From Candidatus Tepidifontimicrobium thermophilum (GTDB taxonomy: Bacteria; Sysuimicrobiota; Sysuimicrobiia; Sysuimicrobiales; Sysuimicrobiaceae): 64,000 nt of DNA. Below the pieces are notes generated by a model. The model was not told where the DNA came from. It did not search any database and was given only the letters and a program-made list of their open reading frames with translations. The position numbers and the translations under genes were made by a program. Position 1 is the first letter of the stretch. Every line of letters starts with the position of its first letter. Of the stretch, positions 18,903-25,432 are shown in pieces. The stretch covers positions 1-64,000 of the forward strand of contig JAVKKH010000011.1 in assembly GCA_031296405.1 (NCBI GenBank), read 5' to 3'.

Positions 18903-18990
18903 GGGGCGGCCGCCTCCAGGGAAGGCGGGGACCTATGCCGATCGTCCGGGGCTGCAGAGTGGGGGCTCGCTGCTTGGAAGCGGGAGGATC

Positions 18991-19506
18991 CTACGTCAAG
19001 TTGCAGGAAAGGAGCCCGAGGAAGTAGCTAGACGGAAAGGTTTCGGGGGCAGTGCGGGCTGTGAGCTTCCACTCTCCGAACTTGTGGTGGAACGCGCTCA
19101 ACCCCTCTTGCCAGGCTTCTGGGCCCGGGTTCTTCGTCATCAGCACGAGCAACCATTTCGGCGAAGTCCGGGGCACGCGGGCGAGCTTTTCCAGGTCCCG
19201 GACGATGCCGACATGCTTGTCCAGCAAGTAGAAACGGGGCGAGTAGACGGCGTCTCCCTGCCTCCCGATGTGCCAATGTTTCAGCTCCACGTAATGGGTG
19301 GCCCCATCCAGCGTGACGGTCAGGCCCACCCTCCCGCGCTCAAGCCGCGCTTCGCGGTCAAACGGTGCGATGTGAACCGTCCTCAGGACGAAGAGGAGTT
19401 CTCCCTTGAACCACCCCTCCACCTGCATTTGCAGTTCGTAAAAGCACCGGAGGCGATCCTGGAGGCTGTCGAAGTGGTCTTTCAGCGCAGGGACCAGACG
19501 CTCCAC
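18991..19506 (-). CDS. hypothetical protein, possible PD-(D/E)XK nuclease fold
   Basis: 171 residues without a name I recognise. The pattern fits a PD-(D/E)XK core: a first helix with Glu (QVEGWFKGELL, about 29-39), then a strand with Asp (LTVTLDGA, about 62-69) and the E-x-K strand (YVELKHW, Glu74 and Lys76). The second half has KWLLVLMTKNPG and an aromatic C-terminus. Its base composition and codon use are clearly less GC-rich than the flanking genes, a sign of acquisition. The GTG start follows GGGGAG. It lies 12 bases after msrA on the same strand. The fold assignment is an inference. Confidence 0.6.
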   Translation of the reverse strand: MERLVPALKDHFDSLQDRLRCFYELQMQVEGWFKGELLFVLRTVHIAPFDREARLERGRVGLTVTLDGATHYVELKHWHIGRQGDAVYSPRFYLLDKHVGIVRDLEKLARVPRTSPKWLLVLMTKNPGPEAWQEGLSAFHHKFGEWKLTARTAPETFPSSYFLGLLSCNLT

Positions 19507-19518
19507 GGCGCTCCCCTG

Positions 19519-20085
19519 TCAGCTGTCCCTCGCAGGCTCTATCCGCTTCAGGCGGGCCGCATAGCGTCTGCGGAATTTCTCCAGCTTGGGCGCGATCACC
19601 GCCGCGCAGTAAGCCTGGTCCGGGTGACGCCGGTAGTAGTCCCGGTGGTAGTCCTCCGCAGGGTAGAAGTCCGTAAAGGGCACCACCTCGGTGACGATGG
19701 GGTCGGGCCACACCCGCTGCCGCTCCAGCTCCGCGATGACCTGCCGCGCCACCTGGTCCTGCTCCGGGCTGTGGGTGAAGATGGCAGACCGGTACTGGTG
19801 GCCCACGTCGGGTCCCTGGCGGTTCAGGGTGGTGGGGTCGTGGACCGCGAAGAACACTTCCAGCAGCTCTCGGTAGCTGATCCGGTCGGGGTCGAAGGTG
19901 ATCTGCACCGCCTCCGCGTGCCCGGTGGTCCCCGTACACACCTGTTCGTAGGTCGGGTTGGGGACGTGGCCACCCGCATAGCCCGGGACGACCTCCAGCA
20001 CGCCCTCCAGCTCGTCGAACACCGCTTCCGTGCACCAGAAACAGCCGCCCGCCAGGGTGGCGGTCTCGACCCGTCGGCTCTCCAT
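19519..20085 (-). CDS. msrA: peptide methionine-(S)-sulfoxide reductase MsrA
   Basis: 188 residues. MsrA repairs oxidised methionine (S-sulfoxide) using a catalytic Cys, here in GGCFWC, with later conserved GYAGG, GHAEAVQ, HDPTTLNRQGPDVGHQYRS and the Tyr/Cys segment QAYCAAVIAPKLEKFR that supplies a resolving Cys. Size and motifs match the family. The ATG start is just upstream of ETATLAGGCFW; further upstream the frame overlaps the dehydrogenase gene. GGAGG lies about 8 bases before it. No msrB is in the window. Confidence 0.95.
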   Translation of the reverse strand: MESRRVETATLAGGCFWCTEAVFDELEGVLEVVPGYAGGHVPNPTYEQVCTGTTGHAEAVQITFDPDRISYRELLEVFFAVHDPTTLNRQGPDVGHQYRSAIFTHSPEQDQVARQVIAELERQRVWPDPIVTEVVPFTDFYPAEDYHRDYYRRHPDQAYCAAVIAPKLEKFRRRYAARLKRIEPARDS

Positions 20086-20101
20086 CAACCTGCCTCCTCC
20101 C

Positions 20102-21220
20102 TCAAAGCATGCTACCAGGGGCCAGGCGCGCCCGCACCGCGCGGGCGAACTCCGCGGTGGTGGCGGACCCACCCAGGTCGGGGGTCCGGACACCTGCGGA
20201 AAGCGCCGCGCCCACGGCTTCCTCCAAGCGGCGGGCGGCCTCGGTGGCCGCGGGGTCGTCGAACCGCCGGCCGAGCCACTCGAACAGCATCGCCACGGAC
20301 AGGATCTCCGCAGTAGGGTTGGCGACCCCGCTCCCCGCGATGTCGGGGGCCGATCCGTGGACCGCCTGGGCCATGGCGTGCTCGTCGCCGGAGTTCAGGG
20401 AGGGTGCCACGCCAAGACTTCCCACCAGCCCCGCCGCCTGGTCGCTCAGGATGTCGCCGAACAGGTTGGTGGTGACCAGCACGTCGTACCGCTGCGGGTC
20501 CCGCACGAGGAAGTACGCGGCCGCGTCTGCATGCACATCGTCGAGGGCCACGTCGGGGTACCGGGACGCCACGGCCCGGCAGCAAGCCAGGAACAGCCCG
20601 TCGCCCCGCCGCAGGACGTTGGCCTTGTGGACCGCGGTCACCCGGCCGGGGCGGGCGCGGAGGCGTGCGCGGCGGCGGGCTAGCTGGAAAGCGTACTCTG
20701 CGATCCGCTCACACGCGCGCCGGGTGACCACGCGGAGGCTGATCACCACGTCAGGGGTCACCAGGACCTCGGCATCGCCCTCCAGCACGTTGCGGTCGGC
20801 GTAGAAGCCCTCGGTGTTCTCCCGCACCACCACCAGGTCCACAGCCTCGTACCGGCTGGGGACCGCCGGGAGGTTGCGGGCTGGCCGCTCGTTGGCGTAA
20901 AGGTCAAAGAGCCTCCGCAGCGTCCCGCTGGGGTTGCGCATGCCTGAAAGCCGGGGGTCGTAACGGTGGTGCTCGACAGGCCCCAGTACCCACCCGTGGC
21001 AGCCGTGGAGGGCCTCCACGGTCTGCTGGGGGAGGGTGTCGCCCAGCTGCCCGTACGCCTCCAGCCCCACGGGCAGCTCCACCCATTCCACGGAGAGGCC
21101 TGCCGCGCGCGCGGACAGGTCCGCTAGGTCCACCGCCACGGGGACCACCTCGGGCCCGATGCCGTCGCCCTTCAGGACACCGAGCCGGTAGGCAGCCTGA
21201 CGTGGCCCGCTGGAGCTCAT
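20102..21220 (-). CDS. isocitrate/isopropylmalate dehydrogenase family protein (tartrate dehydrogenase-like beta-decarboxylating enzyme)
   Basis: 372 residues of the beta-decarboxylating dehydrogenase fold: LKGDGIGPEVV at the start, the substrate-arginine region (MRNPSGTLRRLFDLYANERP), VVRENTEGFYADR, KANVLRRGDGLF, the metal Asp set in DDVHADAAAYFLV ... LSDQAAGLVG, and the NAD-binding HGSAPDIAGSGVANPTAEILS. NAD is more likely than NADP from the loop. The family covers isopropylmalate, isocitrate, homoisocitrate and tartrate; the Ser-Gly-rich substrate segment is not diagnostic. It overlaps the Ldh2 gene by ATGA and belongs to the GntR-led carboxylate operon, so it probably oxidises a hydroxy-di/tricarboxylate. 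Confidence 0.87.
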   Translation of the reverse strand: MSSSGPRQAAYRLGVLKGDGIGPEVVPVAVDLADLSARAAGLSVEWVELPVGLEAYGQLGDTLPQQTVEALHGCHGWVLGPVEHHRYDPRLSGMRNPSGTLRRLFDLYANERPARNLPAVPSRYEAVDLVVVRENTEGFYADRNVLEGDAEVLVTPDVVISLRVVTRRACERIAEYAFQLARRRARLRARPGRVTAVHKANVLRRGDGLFLACCRAVASRYPDVALDDVHADAAAYFLVRDPQRYDVLVTTNLFGDILSDQAAGLVGSLGVAPSLNSGDEHAMAQAVHGSAPDIAGSGVANPTAEILSVAMLFEWLGRRFDDPAATEAARRLEEAVGAALSAGVRTPDLGGSATTAEFARAVRARLAPGSML

Positions 21221-22257
21221 CCCTCCTCCCGCGGCCCCGGAAGGCCCAGAAGGGCCGCGACCCGCCGGACCTGTGCTACGACCTCCTCCGGCAGCTCCAC
21301 CGCGTCCGTCTGCTCGGCGGTACAGCGCGCCTCCCGCTCGCCCGGCAACAGGACCTCCGTGTAGCCTGGAGCCAGGGCCGTGCCCTTCACCATGTGCACC
21401 AGCCGCTCCACGTCCGTGAAGAATTCAGAAGGTCCCCGGAGGTGCCGTACGTCCACCGCGAAAAAGGCGTGGCTGGCGCCGTACCGGCTCCCCCGAAGGG
21501 GCGAGACGTCCCGGCCGAAGCTGCCCCCGCACAGCACGCCTGTGAGCACGTCCACCACCAGGGCCATCCCGTACCCCTTGTAGCCCCCCACGGGGAGGAG
21601 CGTACCGGCCAGGGCCTGTTGCGGGTCGTCCGTGGGGTGGCCGTGCGGGTCCAGGGCCCATCCGGCAGGCAGCCGCTCGCGGCGCTCCGCGGCCAGGCGG
21701 ACACGGCCTTGGGCCGCCACCGAGAGGGCCATGTCCAGGACGATGGGGGGCCCGTCCCTGCGCGGGACGGCCACCGCCACGGGGTTGTTGCCGAGGGTCC
21801 GCTCCCGTCCGCCCCACGGGGCCAGGCTGGGCGCGGCGTTGGCCATGGCCACACCCACCAGACCTTCTCGGGCCGCGATCTCCGCGTAGTAGCCCGCCCG
21901 TCCGAAGTGGCCTCCGCTGCGCACCCACACGCCCGCGAGGCCGCTGCGGCGTGCCTTCTCCACGCACCTGGTCATCCCGTCCACCGCGGCCACCGGACCC
22001 GGGCAGCCCTCCGCGTCCAGCAGGAGGAAGGCGGCACCTTCCCGGACCAGCCGGGGCCGCACCCCGGATCGCCAGATACCGCTGCGTACGAGCTCCGCGT
22101 ACGCGCCCACCCGGACGACGCCGTGGGAGTGCACCCCGGCCCGGTCCGCGCTGACGAGGACGTCGGAGATCAGCCGCGCGTCTTCGGCGTCGAGGCCTGC
22201 GGCTTCGAACAAGCGAGCCACCCAGCCGCGCAGCTCTCCCGCCGGGTACCGGGGCAC
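21217..22257 (-). CDS. Ldh2/MDH2-family NAD(P)-dependent 2-hydroxyacid dehydrogenase
   Basis: 346 residues of the type-2 malate/L-lactate dehydrogenase family (not the Rossmann LDH): catalytic SHGVVRV near the N-terminus, SGGHFGRAGYYA, GNNPVAVAVPR, VLDMALSVAAQGR, and GYKGYGMALVVDVLTGVL. Members oxidise malate, sulfolactate, ureidoglycolate or related hydroxyacids. The GTG start is 2 bases after the GntR stop (TAGCCGTG) with GGAG about 10 bases upstream, so it is translationally linked with the regulator. Its stop overlaps the start of the next dehydrogenase. Confidence 0.88.
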   Translation of the reverse strand: MPRYPAGELRGWVARLFEAAGLDAEDARLISDVLVSADRAGVHSHGVVRVGAYAELVRSGIWRSGVRPRLVREGAAFLLLDAEGCPGPVAAVDGMTRCVEKARRSGLAGVWVRSGGHFGRAGYYAEIAAREGLVGVAMANAAPSLAPWGGRERTLGNNPVAVAVPRRDGPPIVLDMALSVAAQGRVRLAAERRERLPAGWALDPHGHPTDDPQQALAGTLLPVGGYKGYGMALVVDVLTGVLCGGSFGRDVSPLRGSRYGASHAFFAVDVRHLRGPSEFFTDVERLVHMVKGTALAPGYTEVLLPGEREARCTAEQTDAVELPEEVVAQVRRVAALLGLPGPREEG

Positions 22258-22259
22258 GG

Positions 22260-22976
22260 CTACGGCTCCGGATGGCCGACCCCGGGCATCGGGACGCCGG
22301 GCTGCGCGAGGGTACAGCCGGCGGCGATGCGCATCCGGACCATCTGCGCCCTCGCCATGTGCTGGCGTGCCAGCTGTTCCGCGCGGTCCGCGTCGCCCAC
22401 GCGGATGGCGTCCAGCAGGGCCCGGTGTTCGGCCAGGGCCTCGCGGGCGCGGCCCGGGTAGCTCAGGGTGGTGACGGGCTGGCGGGCGATGAGCAGCCAG
22501 ATCCGCTGCAGCTCCCGGGCCAGGCAGCGGTTGCGGGCGGCGCGCCAGATCACCGCGTGGAATTCCGCGTTCAGCCGCGCCAGGGCGTGCAGGTCGTCCT
22601 GTTGAAGGGCGCGCTCCATGTCCTCGCACAGCTCTTCGAGGAAGTACACCTCGCTGGTGGTGATCCCGCGGGCCGCCAGCCGCGCCGCGAGACCCTCCAG
22701 GGTCTCCCGTACCACGCACAGGTCCAGCAGTTCCTCCTGGGTGGGCTCCGCCACCGCGAGCCCCCGGCGACGGCCGCGCTCCAGGTAGCCTTCCGCCCGG
22801 AGGCGCTGCAGGGCTTCCCGTACGGGCGTGCGGCTGCACCGGAGCTGGCGCGCCAGCTGCTCCTCCCGCAGGGGGTCTCCCGGCCGCAGGCGGCCGCTGC
22901 GGATGGCGGCCACCACCCACTGGTACACCGCCTGGGAGGCGGCCACCTGCCTTCGGCCGGAGGTCCTGTTGGGCAT
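22260..22976 (-). CDS. GntR-family transcriptional regulator, FCD (FadR) subfamily
   Basis: 238 residues. N-terminal winged helix-turn-helix: QAVYQWVVAAIRSGRLRPGDPLREEQLARQL with recognition helix SRTPVREALQRL; C-terminal all-helical FCD ligand domain with the metal-coordinating pattern D/H ... LNAEFHAVIW ... EHRALLDAI. FCD regulators usually sense carboxylic acids. It probably controls the divergent isomerase/transporter operon and itself. The -10 box lies so close that the transcript would begin within a few bases of the ATG, i.e. nearly leaderless. It heads the operon with the two dehydrogenases. Confidence 0.93.
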   Translation of the reverse strand: MPNRTSGRRQVAASQAVYQWVVAAIRSGRLRPGDPLREEQLARQLRCSRTPVREALQRLRAEGYLERGRRRGLAVAEPTQEELLDLCVVRETLEGLAARLAARGITTSEVYFLEELCEDMERALQQDDLHALARLNAEFHAVIWRAARNRCLARELQRIWLLIARQPVTTLSYPGRAREALAEHRALLDAIRVGDADRAEQLARQHMARAQMVRMRIAAGCTLAQPGVPMPGVGHPEP

Positions 22977-22983
22977 CGTCCAA

Positions 22984-23012
22984 ATTGTATGCAAATGAAC
23001 ACAAGTTGACAA
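22984..23012 (-). promoter_or_regulatory. promoter of the gntR operon
   Basis: Minus strand: TTGTCA (23007-23012), 17-base spacer, TACAAT (22984-22989). The predicted start point near 22977 is next to the ATG at 22976, implying a leaderless mRNA. The -35 box overlaps that of the opposing promoter. Confidence 0.6.
22985..22994. promoter_or_regulatory. candidate GntR (FCD) operator, TTGTATGCAA
   Basis: An imperfect palindrome, TTG-TATG-CAA, one base away from TTGTATACAA, a form often bound by FCD-type GntR regulators. It overlaps the -10 box of the gntR promoter, which would give autorepression. A related half-site, GGTATGC, recurs at 23027-23033 over the opposing -10 box. Binding is inferred. 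Confidence 0.45.
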
Positions 23013-23034
23013 GCGTTTGGAACAATGGTATGCG
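23006..23034 (+). promoter_or_regulatory. promoter of the isomerase / tricarboxylate transporter operon
   Basis: Plus strand: consensus -35 TTGACA (23006-23011), 17-base spacer, TATGCG (23029-23034). The -35 shares five bases with the -35 of the divergent gntR promoter, so polymerase could occupy only one at a time. The stretch 22980-23035 is AT-richer than all its surroundings. Confidence 0.55.
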
Positions 23035-23102
23035 TGATCGCGAGGCCTCAGGCGCAGGATCCGGGAAGGCTCCGTGGAACTGCTGCGGAGGTGGGCAGAG
23101 CC

Positions 23103-24266
23103 TTGGGAAACCAGCGCAGGATCCGGGCGGTGCTCATGCGGGGCGGGACCAGCCGCGGGGTTTTCTTCCTGCGGCCGGACCTGCCGGAAGACCCCGAACT
23201 GCGGGACCGCGTGATCCTCAAGGTGTTCGGCGGAGGTGACCCCTACGGCCGGCAGGTGGACGGCCTGGGGGGCGCGGTGTCCACCACCAGCAAGGTGGTG
23301 ATCGTGGGCCCGCCTTCTGTGCCCGAAGCAGACGTGGAGTTCACCTTCGGACAGGTGAGCGTCACCGAACCCCTGGTGGACTACGGAGGGACGTGCGGCA
23401 ACCTGACCGCGGCGGTGGGGCCCTTCGCCATGGAGGAGGGGCTGGTGCGGGGTACAGACCCCATCACCACCGTGCGGATCTGGCAGACCAACACGCGTAA
23501 GCGCATCCACGCCCACGTCCCCACCCGCAACCACCTGCCCGAGGTGGAAGGGGACTACGCCATCGACGGGGTGCCGGGAACCGGAGCCCGCATCGCGCTG
23601 GACTTCCTGGACCCCGCGGGGTCGGTTACGGGGCGGCTGCTGCCCACCGGGAAGGCCGCAGAGCTCCTGCACGTGCCCGGGGTCGGCAGCGTCACCGTCT
23701 CCCTGGTGGACGCGGTGAACCCGGTGGTGTTCGTCCGGCCGCAGGACGTGGGTCTGCGGGGTACGGAAGGCCCGGAGGAGGTGGACGGCAACTCGGACCT
23801 GCTGCAGCGGCTGGAACGGGTCCGGGCGCACGCGGCGGTTCACATGGGCATCGCCGCCACTCCTGAGGAGGCCACCCGGCGCAGCCCGGGGATCCCCAAG
23901 CTGGCCTTCGTCTGCCCTCCCGCACCGTACCGCTCCACCCGCGGGACGGTGGTGGAGGCGGGAGAGGTAGACCTGGTGGGCAGGATCCTGTCCATGGGCA
24001 GGCTGCACCGGGCGTTCGCGTTGAGTGGGGCGGCGTGCACCGCGGTGGCCGCCCAAGTGGAGGGGACCGTGGTGCACGAGGCCGTGCGGGCAGGTCTGCA
24101 GGACGGCCGCGTGCGGATCGGCCACCCTGCGGGGGTGCTGGAGGCGGCTGCCTCGGTGGGCTACCGGGGCGGCCAGTGGGTGGTGGACAAGGTCACCACG
24201 TACCGGACCGCGCGCCGGCTGATGGAGGGGTACGCCCTCGTGCCCTGGTCCGTGTGGCCGGCGTAG
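23103..24266 (+). CDS. PrpF-family isomerase (2-methylaconitate / 4-oxalomesaconate / aconitate-type cis-trans isomerase)
   Basis: About 387 residues. PrpF proteins have two diaminopimelate-epimerase-like halves and move a double bond in tricarboxylic acids such as methylaconitate or oxalomesaconate. Hallmarks: MRGGTSRGVFF near the start (catalytic-site Lys position is Arg here), GGAVSTTSKVVIV, the active-site loop DYGGTCGNLTAAVGPFA, and the repeat-half GPEEVDGNSDLLQRLE. The TTG at 23103 gives an N-terminus of usual length (11 residues before MRGG); GTG 23091 and ATG 23025 are other options. First gene of the plus-strand carboxylate operon. Confidence 0.85.
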   Translation: MGNQRRIRAVLMRGGTSRGVFFLRPDLPEDPELRDRVILKVFGGGDPYGRQVDGLGGAVSTTSKVVIVGPPSVPEADVEFTFGQVSVTEPLVDYGGTCGNLTAAVGPFAMEEGLVRGTDPITTVRIWQTNTRKRIHAHVPTRNHLPEVEGDYAIDGVPGTGARIALDFLDPAGSVTGRLLPTGKAAELLHVPGVGSVTVSLVDAVNPVVFVRPQDVGLRGTEGPEEVDGNSDLLQRLERVRAHAAVHMGIAATPEEATRRSPGIPKLAFVCPPAPYRSTRGTVVEAGEVDLVGRILSMGRLHRAFALSGAACTAVAAQVEGTVVHEAVRAGLQDGRVRIGHPAGVLEAAASVGYRGGQWVVDKVTTYRTARRLMEGYALVPWSVWPA

Positions 24267-24285
24267 CCCGAAAGGGGGTGCTGGC

Positions 24286-25362
24286 ATGACGAGCAGGCTC
24301 CTGTGGGTCGTGGTGTTGGTGGCGGCGCTCGGTGCTCTGCCCGCGTCCGGGCAGCAGCCGTACTACGCGGGCAAGACCATCGAGATCATCGTGCCGTTCG
24401 CCCCGGGCGGGGGTAGCGATATCGACGCCCGGTTCTTCGCCCCCTTCCTGGAGAAGTACGTGCCGGGCAACCCGCGGGTAGTTGTCCGCAACATGCCGGG
24501 GGGAGGTAGCATCCTCGGCGCCAACTTCTTCGCGGAGAACGCGCGCCCGGACGGGACGCAGCTGCTCACGACCTCCGGGTCCACCATGATCCCGTACATC
24601 CTGGGGGTCCCGCAGGTCCGCTACGACCCCACGAAGTGGGAGCTCATCAAGGTAAACGGGGTCGGTGGGGTGCTGTACGTGTCCCCGCGCACGGGCGTCC
24701 GGAAGCCCGAAGATCTGGTGCGGCCCGCAGAGCGGCTGGTGTACGGCGGCATCAGCGCCACCGGGTTGGACCTGGTGACGTTGTTGCTGTTTGAAGTCCT
24801 GGGGCTGGACGTGCGGGTGGTGATGGGGTTCGAAGGCCGGGGCCCCGCGCGGCTGGCGTTCGAGCGCGGGGAGACCAACATCGACTACCAGACCACGCCC
24901 GCCTACCTGTCCCAGGTGGTGCCGCTCGTCCGGGAGGGGAAGGCCATCCCGATCCTGTCCATGGGGTTCGTGAACGAGAAAGGGGTGATGGTGCGGGACC
25001 CCAGCGCCCCGGACCTGCCCAGCGCGTACGAGGCCTACCAGGCCATCTTCAAGCGCAAGCCGGACGGCCTGCTGCGGTGGAAGGCGTACCAGAGCATGGT
25101 GGCCGCGGCCTTCACTTTCCAGAAGGCCCTGTGGGCGCCGGGCGGGACTCCGCCGGAGGCCCTGCAGGCCCTGCGGACCGCGGTGGATCGGATGAAGGCG
25201 GACCCGCAGTTCCGGCAGCAGGGCAGGCAGGTGCTGGAGGGCTACGAGGTGCTGCGCGGCGACGTGGCCAAGTCTGCGGTCCTGCGGGCCGCGCGGGTGA
25301 CCCTGGACGTGAAGAAGTACATCACGGACCTACTGCGGAGCAAGTACCAGGTGCGGCTGTAA
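24286..25362 (+). CDS. tctC: tripartite tricarboxylate transporter substrate-binding protein (TctC/Bug family)
   Basis: 358 residues with an N-terminal signal peptide (LLWVVVLVAALGALPASGQ). The Bug-family start YYAGKTIEIIVPFAPGGGSDIDAR and the loop NMPGGGSILGANF form the carboxylate pincer that binds the ligand outside the membrane. The protein hands substrate to the TctAB permease encoded next. ATG follows AAGGGGGTG. The residue after the first pincer, Ser-Asp-Ile-Asp, is not diagnostic for one ligand; the neighbouring isomerase suggests a tricarboxylate. Confidence 0.9.
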   Translation: MTSRLLWVVVLVAALGALPASGQQPYYAGKTIEIIVPFAPGGGSDIDARFFAPFLEKYVPGNPRVVVRNMPGGGSILGANFFAENARPDGTQLLTTSGSTMIPYILGVPQVRYDPTKWELIKVNGVGGVLYVSPRTGVRKPEDLVRPAERLVYGGISATGLDLVTLLLFEVLGLDVRVVMGFEGRGPARLAFERGETNIDYQTTPAYLSQVVPLVREGKAIPILSMGFVNEKGVMVRDPSAPDLPSAYEAYQAIFKRKPDGLLRWKAYQSMVAAAFTFQKALWAPGGTPPEALQALRTAVDRMKADPQFRQQGRQVLEGYEVLRGDVAKSAVLRAARVTLDVKKYITDLLRSKYQVRL

Positions 25363-25376
25363 ACCTTCAAGGGGCT

Positions 25377-25421
25377 CCCCCACGGGGCCCGTGACGGGCC
25401 CGAGGGGGGTTGCCTTTTTTT
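25377..25421 (+). terminator. intrinsic terminator/attenuator between tctC and tctAB
   Basis: A strong GC hairpin (arms CCCCC at 25377-25381 and GGGGGG at 25404-25409 with an inner GGGCCCG/CGGGCCC pair) is followed by TTTTTTT at 25415-25421. Only 11 bases separate it from the next ATG, so partial read-through would give more binding protein than permease. Confidence 0.75.
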
Positions 25422-25432
25422 AGGCGGAGGCG

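Noticed and set aside
18862-20316. A 484-residue frame antisense to the nuclease-like and msrA genes
   Set aside because: It mirrors real genes in the opposite frame and has no family motifs; high GC produces many such open frames.
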